IMG/VR virus record: IMGVR_UViG_3300017968_000080
Coordinates: 1 to 20,167 of that record
Reading direction: 5' to 3' (one strand)
Length of the DNA stretch: 20,167 bases
DNA from: a virus
The position numbers were made by a program, and so were the translations under genes. This document shows positions 16,901-20,167 of the stretch, in pieces. The notes beneath the pieces were generated by a model that was not told where the DNA came from, did no database searches, and saw only the letters and a list, made by a program, of their open reading frames with translations. Numbering within the stretch: position 1 is the stretch's first letter; every line of letters starts with the position of its first letter.

Positions 16901-16966
16901 ATTTCAACTTCCGCTTTGGTCATTCGCCAGAACCCATTGAAGGATAGTGGTTTCACAACCACCTAA
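4940..16966 (+). CDS. Giant modular virion structural protein in the gp7 position, 4008 aa
   Basis: One unbroken 12-kb frame encodes about 0.43 MDa of protein. AGGAA (4935-4939) touches the ATG. It lies between gp6 and gp8, where T4 has gp7 (1032 aa), so it is probably a baseplate wedge protein doing or extending gp7's job, but no gp7 sequence was recognised. The N-terminal 280 residues (RIQDIIENQLPTYVREDFP onward; FPLLGEFLKQYY; GTEESYKILFGALYG) look like a unique docking domain. The rest is beta-rich and repetitive: G-x-G-Y modules (residues about 728-1155, 1425-1457, 2081-2182, 3333-3467, 3744-3813), H-G-F/G-D-x-V modules (584-1891 and 2972-3033), I-D-x-E modules (97, 1568, 3107), a YHYH-like domain (1235-1341), a tandem triplet (2585-2909) and fibre-like segments (3257, 3545). 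About nine cysteines occur in the whole chain; no signal peptide or transmembrane segment is evident. Giant structural ORFs are known in T4-like cyanophages. Confidence 0.9.
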   Translation: MAVDRVRIQDIIENQLPTYVREDFPLLGEFLKQYYLSQEVDGAAYDLVQNLDQYIKVDELFDLTTTTVLASNVSYTDQTITADVSGNFTYGFPETNGLIQIDDEIIFYESKTDSTFEGCRRGFSGVTDYVGSNTPDQLLFEETEADKHTAGATITNLSVLFLQEFFKKIKYQFAPGFTERSLFSGLDQRNFIFGLDSFYNSKGTEESYKILFGALYGVAVDVIRPSEFLLRPSNADYKVTRDYIVETIQGNPLDLLNLTLFQKSTDARGSVSNVVPIDYDQGQYYQISLDAGFDRDVEVQGTIFGEFKVNPKTKLLNTVSAGSTILDVDSTVDFPVKGDLVTTDLDDNIINLSYDGKSSTQLLNVTGVDYQINEKTDIRFDDYSYGYVGINTSNEIRVRIAASLKDFQPQSGNYGYLAGDTAEIQSLGYESSTKLSKNWFHNNKTSWTVASVSLVDSTTNSYEIETFDPHELKPGYSLNLINTVGGQIVGATVLRTTGAKSVIARLTGVIDVNSSYTLEQQILKGRSASYTQLNDFYANVQNTYTKFNGDLLVASNSIARYVNLETNPDSKIRTFSGSFSNTYTITIPNHGFYTGQTVYYQPGITKTTTTTPDGIKVVTETESKFASVSAGPFYIKRVDVNTISLAKSRSDIYADKLVLLNGDVENNTLTLFEFYGKTVRPQALYREFTTPTDESKVHVTQDGHIGMLLNGVEIINYKSKDSVRYGEIQSIDVDSGGKDYDVINPPVLHIADDVGVGATGTCAVTGSLSRIEIIDPGFDYQDTPVITILGGNGTGAEAKANMTSVEHYVSFIADPGSTDVNLTNNTIGFSTFHKFRDNEKVTYITDTQTAVGGISTGAQYHVGVVNASTIKLYNTELDAVSGVNTVSLTSNGSGTHRLKSTSLKRIISNIVVPSSGSGYSNNQQNIPTVAGVSTALNQFNIPNHGFNNKEIVKFTPTGDGVLGLSSTREYYVHKVNNNSFSVSEVGVGSTAVDYFYNNNLYVDVQSAGTGSFNYRPITVTVQGVTGVSTLTGQDFNAVVQPVFRGPISSFSVSATGVGYGSSDIINFDRQPTITFVSGAQASVTPVISNGKIVEVVVNNKGYGYNSPPNLTINSNDGNFAVLTPVIGNGQLLEVKVIKGGAGYSASDTSITVTPAGSQARAIANIRNWTVNLFQEHYANLESDDGIITQNIDNSTLQYSHLYAPRPLRESVYSISGTDADNNVYGVADLSIVSSSEAESIFHSPIIGWAYDGNPIYGPYGFANADGTGAIRRMVSSYGLGNIANLDQGNEPPIASWPNGFFVEDYIYNADGDLDEHNGRYCITPDYPNGVYAYFATISQNIDTDGPFENYKSPVFPYLIGNTYQSKPIDFNFKTVSNQTAYDVEGQGWFRETTSYHTNSPRSQYDYLFDSSKVVKQLVEVTATSTGGIESVGIVTGGTGYKVGDKVVFNNTGTGGKLLDVKVARVAGQELDTVSVASTSFSNVEFTRNTVYPNRFIGLTSAPHNFLNNDVVTISGVSTYYEGFGGSYNVGVRSDNFVLTLGVGTAGATGIVTYFYVSGAFDNSHVRENDLLTIDQEIVRVLNIDAVTGRLRVRREEEGTTGLAYTNGSVLYEDPRKFYVNVGVIKTDYSFPINRELYFDPAEAIGVGTALGTGVGTTITFGDPGVGRTNIFIQPQQFYFPSHKLRLNDKVLYATNGGNSIQVWNGTAGTAYTSLSQFSPLYAVPFNENFVGFGTNKVGLGTTGGFVGVNTSTGLLYFTSVGTGNTHSFTTDLLGVLSGKTARNIVTVSTASTHTLQKGDAVYVNIKPVGVTTVTVKYDDYNRRIVFDPQDFVAGNVNTTLNTIEFSNNPFKRGDKVIHTATSPSGGLTDEAMYYVIPYDETKIRLVANKFELSALDPKFVNLTSASAGTLSKINPAVETTKNRTLKFDLSDSSLSFVVNGITYSAFDMNLYSDADYANLFVKTPLTDSFEVVKSGRPGIDATANLQLKFTDEIPDQLFYRFDLDNENLITDVKKEIEIDKDVPNNSELNVEFTAFDGRHVITGIGTTTFQYDIPEVPSVTQYNISNSQFTYETNSTNVTGPISKLRIDGAGVGFKVLPGVTSVRSAEGSGAIVRPASTKIGSILQTKFNNIGFDYPSDSTLRAVSNLPEILEVESLASFESIGISSQGRNYLRAPNLVVIDGFTDEIVDGLDLAYDLGDEQVTIIDNTTGIYDVPPRIIPVNNTNGLGIASVSYNSTTKIVRAFIDRNFTTPEASQFNFPIGAKVLVENLSVGVGSTGVGYNSADYDYTFFEVVGFDKKLDSSKPYVDYSLVNLIKEGEIPGNLDENNSYGRIINTQDLATYNPTLQTNNYLVGEKVTNQNDLVGTVQRWNSTTQQLVILSASEFAVDDRITGRSSNTQSVVKTKVDFTSEINTGAGSTVNDGWQTTSGFLNDNLQKLPNNEYYQNFSYSLNSTIPYATWNDPVSALDHAAGFAKFADLDIISKEDVSRAIIQTEDSNVERIIDIVGEASLHCEYDWDLVSEETITVGNQIVSTEVLFDDKLVKDYVECVGNRVIPIDDISDQFNSTQRTTPFAIVESFSDNEPYTKFLTFVRDANFTNERQFSIVAVVQDGTNTFIQEYATTQINDELGSFDAVDTTVGWDLYYYPQQFAFNNYDISTLSFNIFSDSVVEKNDFFGNNVLVASATTDVGAGTTTTLVSISSTYRSAKCLVMTRDGNDQATGTELNLIHDGTDVYLNEFGNMMTSGDAVFNGIGTFGASISGSNIVIQYTPDSGVGSMTASTSVVAIASSATGVGSTAMETALLSSTYYEISPDASPTAQTVASYEEPYQANYFIVSVEDVTNSNYEMFEFVILNDETTQHVLEFGNIRTGGAVGTVGIAQTVGDRIDLTFTANTSSNTTVRTFSVGLQPFNNNGQSTVFDNGLVQIESDNERYVGTKVEVTSTFGLKSGGLEIFRRSFDGSDSAIVDVNDHTVRLNNHFFVTGERVEYRYGDTPIGIVTATVPGIGSTDLLPQDLYVVKTGADKLKFATTAENALKANPVVLEPNVVGVGTSHSLTAYNQNAKVMVAIDNMIQSPIAETRIFSVLNQDIVLGPTLETTGITSFYANDIIKVEDEYMIITGVGGDNPTDLQVLRGQLGTIAIPHQSGVTIQKFIGQYNITDSTINFVDAAKGKTPLSTTTGNPNYRDWTGITTHSTFQGRAFFRRAPVGSSSETYHNNFVFDDISPDFSGITSEFVLKSGNATQIGFSTDNGIVLYNGVFQQPNSPTVINNYGMAESGITTITFQGTAIQDGTDINKATLPVKGRILSVGSTQGFGFQPLVSAGGTANVSVAGTITSISIGNTGSGYRSGIQTVVNVGVQTYSNGIPNLEFIGTAAISGGHIVSIAITNPGTGYTSTNPPEVVIDSPFPYTNIPLIYSGITTAGVGTDAKVDIIVGGSSSVRSFEFTQFGYNYGDGDILTVAVGGATGIPTDTTKTYGEFQLTVESLYDDSVNMWTVGSLKVLDPLDSLFNSERTRFPLSVAGITTWVNPEEGRGLDLNYNLLVFINDILQQPKIAYTFDGGSQITFAEAPQLGDSSKILFYQGTSEIDIVDAEIISNVKAGDTLEIRHDVDRGQDVTLDQDPRIVTEVVTSDLVETDPYTGGGITQDETLQRPVTWCRQLSDLIIDGAPVGKDRDEYEGNFFPTTAILKAVGVGSTVVYVENSNLFDQSNEGAGISTYQKGLIIRSQDTLTAAAATATVSTAGTITAFTVTNAGFGYTVAPAVTVSTPVGVGTTQRATGTAVLSGSTVDSITVTSPGTGYSSVAPAVLIEEPTITYENCLAYSYEGDFGTIVGVGTTTSGSQSQFYFDTFIPSDSTMRNALYVGTAVTVSGISTSDYLVIKNTNLSIGGTFASQTTTGAHIGIATTALDCVYQVASFEDNDQIIHEGSLVGFTTTLRRIFVNVDNAGSVGYTTAPYMGDFSWGKITLEDRANPQSFNFYGDNGVSGISTSALVIRQNPLKDSGFTTT
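5228..5330 (+). repeat. First copy of the I-D-x-E module (giant protein residues 97-130)
   Basis: The segment reads IQIDDEIIFYESKTDSTFEG followed by CRRGFSGV. It matches later copies at 9641 (LLTIDQEIVRVL, then RVRREEEGTTG) and 14258 (IIKVEDEYMIIT, then LQVLRGQLGTI). The shared plan is hydrophobic-(I/V)-D/E-x-E, a hydrophobic strand, then R-R/G-x-x-G-T. It is probably a small beta domain. Confidence 0.6.
7121..8410 (+). repeat. Dense array of G-x-G-Y and H-G-F modules (residues about 728-1157)
   Basis: Six G-x-G-Y-type modules lie here: IQSIDVDSGGKDYDVINPPV (728), LSRIEIIDPGFDYQDTPVI (768), IVVPSSGSGY (911), FSVSATGVGYGSS (1050), IVEVVVNNKGYGYNSPPNL (1092) and LLEVKVIKGGAGYSASD (1131). The plan is strand (I-x-x-I/V-x-V), two or three residues, G-x-G/D-Y, then P-x-V/I strand. 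Two H-G-F modules (residues 826-876 and 938-985) are interleaved. Similarity is at protein level; codons differ, so the duplications are old. Confidence 0.75.
8645..8962 (+). other. YHYH-type domain lacking the YHYH residues (giant protein residues about 1236-1341)
   Basis: The segment GWAYDGNPIYGPYG (residues 1247-1260) and DLDEHNGRYCITPDYPNGVY (1312-1331) match the core of the YHYH domain (D-G-x-P-I-Y-G-P-Y ... L-D-E-x-N-G-R ... P-D/E-Y-P-x-G-x-Y). Where the name-giving Tyr-His-Tyr-His is expected, this protein has Y-A-Y-F (1331-1334), losing both histidines. The domain is found in secreted and viral proteins; its role is not well established. Here it would be surface-displayed as part of the virion (inference). 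Confidence 0.7.
12692..13666 (+). repeat. Tandem triplet of about 120-residue beta units (residues 2585-2909)
   Basis: Three segments align: FLTFVRDANFTNERQFSIVA then VVQDGTNTFIQEYATTQ (from 2585), CLVMTRDGNDQATGTELNLI then HDGTDVYLNEFGNMMTSG (from 2705), and FIVSVEDVTNSNYEMFEFVI then LNDETTQHVLEFGNIRTGG (from 2830). Spacing is 120 and 125 residues. Common plan: strand, R/E-D, E/Q-hydrophobic strand, D-G/E-T, hydrophobic strand ending E-F-G/E-Y-A, then a long strand pair. The units are diverged at DNA level. The second and third are closest. Confidence 0.75.
15572..15685 (+). other. Fibre-like F-I-N-D-I-L-Q segment (residues 3545-3582)
   Basis: FINDILQQPKIAYTFDGGSQ followed by ITFAEAPQLGDSSKILFYQG resembles a motif common in phage tail fibres and baseplate proteins: hydrophobic-N-D/G-x-x-Q-x-P, Y-x-x-x-G, I-x-F-x-x-A-P-x-x-G-D and a final strand. 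A second, weaker copy begins YNGVFQQPNSPTV near residue 3256. It suggests that the C-terminal quarter forms a fibre- or arm-like beta region. Confidence 0.6.
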
Positions 16967-16973
16967 AACACCA

Positions 16974-16981
16974 CTAAATAA
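16974..16981 (+). promoter_or_regulatory. Putative T4-type late promoter, CTAAATAA
   Basis: CTAAATAA lies in the 32-nt gap between the giant gene and gp8, 25 nt before the gp8 ATG. It is identical to the octamers at 484 and 2409. It would start a transcript for gp8 and the DUF4815-like gene, which has no octamer of its own. Confidence 0.65.
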
Positions 16982-16998
16982 AGAAAAACTTTCTCAAA

Positions 16999-18552
16999 AT
17001 GGCAGCAATAATTACTGACCAACTTCGTATTTTGAATGCCAAGAATTTTGTTGCTGGCGTCCAGTCAACATCAAATTCTTATTACACATTCATTGGTCTT
17101 CCCAATGCGACGAATTATTCGTCAACTTGGGACACGGATCCTCCTGCGCCGAAGGATAACCTGACCGAATCGAATGATTATTATGACACAATGTTGGCTT
17201 TGAAAAAAGTCAACACAAACGACGTTGCCCAGGTTGTGAGAAAGATTTCCTGGCAGTCTGGAACCACATATGATATGTGGAGAAATGACATCAGTCGTTC
17301 AAATCCATCAGAACCCTCTGGTGCGTTTGATATTTACGACTCGAATTTCTATGTGATGAACTCTGACTTCAGAGTTTACATCTGTCTTTATAATAATGCC
17401 ACTCCTGAGAACAATTATCAGGGTGGTCCTTCTTTGGATGAACCAACTTTCACAGATTTGGAACCCAGATCTGCTGGTTCAAGTGGTGATGGTTACATTT
17501 GGAAGTATCTTTACACCATCAAACCATCCCAAGCAATCAAATTTGACTCCACAGATTACATTCCAACCCCAAGTAACTGGGATACCAGCTCTGATAACGC
17601 TGCCGTTCGTAATAACGCTGGTACAAGTGGTCAATTGAAGATCATCACCATCAGAAATCGTGGTGTTGGTCTCGGAACTGCTAACTCAACTTACAGAAAT
17701 GTCCCAATTTTGGGAGATGGACAGGGCGGAAAGTGCACAATCGTCATTGATAACGACTCAAAGGTCAATTCTATCACTGTTTCTGACGGTGGAACGGGAT
17801 ATACCTTCGGAACTGTCGATTTGGTTGCTGGTGGAGTCCCAACTGGAACCACTTCTCCCGTTTTTAATGTCATTATTCCTCCAAATGGGGGTCACGGAAA
17901 GGATATTTACCGTGAATTGGGCGCATTTAACGTTCTGACTTATGCCAGATTCGAAAATGACACCGAAAATCCTGATTTTATCACTGGAAACCAGTTTGCA
18001 AGAGTCGGATTGATCGAAAATCCACTCGCTGCGGGTTCAGAAAGCAATTTGGACACCGATAAAGCAGCTGCAACTTATGCAGTTCGTCTTGCAGGTGCTG
18101 GATATAGCGAAGCAACCTTCACTCCTGACTCATACATCACGCAAACTGTCGGTGTTGGGTCAACTGCGGTCGGAAGAGTTGTTTCTTATGACCAAACAAC
18201 AGGTGTTTTGAAGTATTGGCAGGACAGAACCAACTGTGGATTCAATTCTGACGGCACTTTGAACACAAGTCCTGTTTATGGTTTCAGAGAAAATCGTTTC
18301 ACAGCGACTCCCAACAGTGGTGACCTCACAATTAGTGGTGGAAGCATCAATTTGTCGATTAGCACCGCTTTCCAGGGTGTCTCTACGGTAATAAATAACA
18401 GAACATACTACCTGGGACAGACATTTGTGTCTGGACTGGCTGACCCAGAAGTCGAAAAATACTCTGGAAACATCGTTTATGTTGACAACAGACCTTCTGT
18501 AACCAGAAGTTCCTCTCAGAAAGAAGACGTTAAAATCATCTTGCAGTTCTAA
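16999..18552 (+). CDS. 8: Baseplate wedge subunit gp8, enlarged (517 aa)
   Basis: The T4 gp8 signature is visible. GDGYIWKYLYTIKPS (residues 163-177) matches T4 GDGYVWEYLFEIPPD, FARVGLIENPL (333-343) matches FRQISIITNPL, and the C-terminal SGNIVYVDNRP (489-499) then EDVKIILQF matches SGEMIYMENRPP and the hydrophobic T4 end. T4 gp8 is 334 residues. The extra length lies mainly between residues about 205 and 330 and between 344 and 480. The first insertion contains two G-x-G-Y-like modules (IITIRNRGVGLG and INSITVSDGGTGY-type), the same module that fills the giant neighbour, and the second has VGVGSTAVGRVVSYDQTTGV. In T4, gp8 dimers bridge wedge proteins gp7 and gp10. No clear Shine-Dalgarno sequence precedes the ATG; the upstream sequence is A-rich. 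Confidence 0.9.
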   Translation: MAAIITDQLRILNAKNFVAGVQSTSNSYYTFIGLPNATNYSSTWDTDPPAPKDNLTESNDYYDTMLALKKVNTNDVAQVVRKISWQSGTTYDMWRNDISRSNPSEPSGAFDIYDSNFYVMNSDFRVYICLYNNATPENNYQGGPSLDEPTFTDLEPRSAGSSGDGYIWKYLYTIKPSQAIKFDSTDYIPTPSNWDTSSDNAAVRNNAGTSGQLKIITIRNRGVGLGTANSTYRNVPILGDGQGGKCTIVIDNDSKVNSITVSDGGTGYTFGTVDLVAGGVPTGTTSPVFNVIIPPNGGHGKDIYRELGAFNVLTYARFENDTENPDFITGNQFARVGLIENPLAAGSESNLDTDKAAATYAVRLAGAGYSEATFTPDSYITQTVGVGSTAVGRVVSYDQTTGVLKYWQDRTNCGFNSDGTLNTSPVYGFRENRFTATPNSGDLTISGGSINLSISTAFQGVSTVINNRTYYLGQTFVSGLADPEVEKYSGNIVYVDNRPSVTRSSSQKEDVKIILQF

Positions 18553-18558
18553 AAAATC

Positions 18559-20167
18559 ATGCCACAGGAAACTAATCTCAACGTTGCTCCTTATTTTGAC
18601 GACTTTGAACCTGACAGTAACTATTATAAGGTTCTGTTCAAACCTGGATATCCTGTTCAGGCGCGAGAATTAACGACTCTTCAGTCAATTCTTCAGAACC
18701 AGATTGAAGATGTGGGCAATCACCTCTTCAAAGAGGGTGCTGCTGTCATTCCTGGTGGCGTAACTTACGAAAAAAGCTTCTACGGAGTCCAAATCCAAGC
18801 GGAATATCTTGGAGTTCCCGTTTCACTTTACCTTGATCAGATTGTAGGTCAGACAATCACTGGTGCAACGTCTGGTGTAACCGCAAAGGTGGTCACTTAC
18901 ATCACTAATGAGCAGTCTGAGAAGGGAAATTACACACTTTATCTGAATTATCAGAATTCAGGAAGCACTGACGCAGCAACAGCGACGTTCATTGATGGTG
19001 AAGTTCTTCTAACCAACAGTGCGATCACTTATGCAACAACCTTTATCTCCGCTGGAGAAGGTTTTGCTTCGACAGTTCCTCAACAAGCAGCAATTGTTGG
19101 TTCTGCCTTCACTCTGAGTGCTGGTGTCTTCTTCCTCAGAGGTTATTTTGTCGATGTTCCTGATTCACTTCTGATTCTGAGTCAATACACTAACACACCA
19201 AGTGTTAGAGTTGGTTTGAATGTTTTGGAGGAGATCATTAACTCCGAAACTGACCCAACACTCAATGATAACGCAAAAGGGTTTAATAATTACACTGCTC
19301 CAGGCGCAGATCGTCTGAAAATCACTGCAACACTGTTTGCAAAACCACTTGACGACTTTGATGATCAATCTTTCGTCCAGTTGGCAGAAATCCAAAACGG
19401 AAATCTCCGCAAAATCACCGATAACACCCAATATAACTTTATTGGGGACGAATTTGCCCGCAGAACTTACGATGAGTCAGGTCATTATTATGTAAAAGAG
19501 TTTGTCACCACCGTTCGTGAAAATTTGAACGATGGACGAGGAAATAGAGGCATTTATAACGCTGGTCAGACCACTTCGAGTGGAAATGCTCCAAGTGCAG
19601 ACAATATTGTTTACAAAATTTCCCCAGGTAAGGCATATGTAAGGGGATATGAGGTTGATTTGCGTGCATCAACGCTAATTGACGTTGCAAAACCCAGAAC
19701 CACAAAAACTCTGGATCCACAAGCGATTAATTTTGGGTTTGGACCCACTTTTACGCTGAATAACGTTTATGGTTCAGCAACAATCGGTTTCAACACCTCA
19801 AACACCATCAGTTTGAGAGACGAAAGAGTTGGATCCGACCAAGAGGCAAGAGCAGGTAAAGAAATTGGTGTTGCCCGCATTTATGACTTCGCTCTGGAGT
19901 CTGGATCTTACAATTCTGCTGTTCCAACAGCAAACGAGTGGGATTTGTCACTTTGGGACGTTCAGACTTACTCTGATTTCACTGTAAACACTGCAGTTAC
20001 ACTTTCCACACCAACTCACATCAAAGGTGAGTCAAGTGGGGCGAGTGCTTTCCTCAAATATGGTGTTTCTGCTGGAACTGCCTTCACTGCTTACGATGTT
20101 CAAGGTGATTTCTTCAATGGAGAGAGACTTCTCTTCAATGGAGTCGCAGATGAAAGCAGGTATGTCA
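18559..20167 (+). CDS. DUF4815-like virion structural protein (3' end outside window)
   Basis: An ATG at 18559, 6 nt after the gp8 stop, opens a frame that runs without a stop to the window end (536 complete codons). The protein starts MPQETNLNVAPYFDDFEPDS and continues with NYYKVLFKPGYPVQARELTT, which is the typical opening of DUF4815 proteins found in T4-like cyanophages. Further typical segments are LQNQIEDVGNHLFKEGAAVIPGG-like text (residues about 46-70), FFLRGYFVDVP (about 192-202) and VYKISPGKAYVRGYEVDL (about 351-368). TITGATSGVTAKVV (about 98-111) resembles a small repeat also seen in the giant protein. Position after gp8 suggests the place taken by gp9/gp10 in T4, i.e. a baseplate or fibre-attachment protein, but no homology to those was recognised. 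It has no strong ribosome binding site and probably depends on gp8 translation. Confidence 0.85.
   Translation, partial: MPQETNLNVAPYFDDFEPDSNYYKVLFKPGYPVQARELTTLQSILQNQIEDVGNHLFKEGAAVIPGGVTYEKSFYGVQIQAEYLGVPVSLYLDQIVGQTITGATSGVTAKVVTYITNEQSEKGNYTLYLNYQNSGSTDAATATFIDGEVLLTNSAITYATTFISAGEGFASTVPQQAAIVGSAFTLSAGVFFLRGYFVDVPDSLLILSQYTNTPSVRVGLNVLEEIINSETDPTLNDNAKGFNNYTAPGADRLKITATLFAKPLDDFDDQSFVQLAEIQNGNLRKITDNTQYNFIGDEFARRTYDESGHYYVKEFVTTVRENLNDGRGNRGIYNAGQTTSSGNAPSADNIVYKISPGKAYVRGYEVDLRASTLIDVAKPRTTKTLDPQAINFGFGPTFTLNNVYGSATIGFNTSNTISLRDERVGSDQEARAGKEIGVARIYDFALESGSYNSAVPTANEWDLSLWDVQTYSDFTVNTAVTLSTPTHIKGESSGASAFLKYGVSAGTAFTAYDVQGDFFNGERLLFNGVADESRYV

Noticed and set aside
1-20167. CRISPR array, tRNA, rRNA, insertion sequence or integrase
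   Set aside because: No regularly spaced DNA repeats, no cloverleaf with a clear anticodon arm, no transposase or recombinase motifs were seen on either strand.

Overview
The window looks like part of the virion structural (baseplate) cluster of a T4-like marine myovirus, most probably a cyanophage infecting Synechococcus or Prochlorococcus. The main evidence is a run of T4-type baseplate wedge homologues in T4 order (gp25, gp6, an enormous protein in the gp7 position, gp8, then a DUF4815-type structural protein). All genes lie on the + strand, packed with overlaps or very short gaps. CTAAATAA/GTAAATAA octamers resembling T4-type late promoters sit in four of the intergenic gaps. No host-type metabolic gene, tRNA, integrase, insertion sequence or CRISPR array was seen.

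Layout. 1-487: the end of a small, probably membrane-associated protein with a GC-rich repetitive tail, overlapping a 71-residue unknown protein. 532-2404: four accessory genes, namely a putative GT-A-type glycosyltransferase with an IDSD motif, a 48-residue basic protein, a 223-residue conserved-looking unknown protein, and a 63-residue acidic/His-rich unknown protein. 2441-4898: gp25 (GTG start) followed after 1 nt by gp6, which ends in an unusual Thr/Ser-rich tail. 4940-16966: one uninterrupted 4008-codon gene filling 60 % of the window. 16999-18552: gp8, enlarged relative to T4 gp8. 18559-end: an incomplete DUF4815-like structural protein.

How they fit together. In T4, gp25, gp6, gp7 and gp8 (with gp10, gp11 and gp53) build the baseplate wedges. 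The giant protein occupies the gp7 position but shows no recognisable gp7 sequence. It is a mosaic of repeated small beta-rich modules: about fourteen G-x-G-Y repeats, eight H-G-F/G-D-x-V repeats, three I-D-x-E repeats, a tandem triplet of about 120-residue units, a YHYH-type domain lacking the YHYH residues, and fibre-like F-I-N-D-I-L-Q segments. The G-x-G-Y module also appears inside gp8, where it expands the protein compared with T4. The most notable story is therefore a baseplate remodelled by spread of a few beta modules between neighbouring genes, next to a putative glycosyltransferase and a Thr/Ser-rich gp6 tail that could be a modification target (inference only).

Limits: identities come from recalled family motifs and reading of the sequence; no database search was possible.
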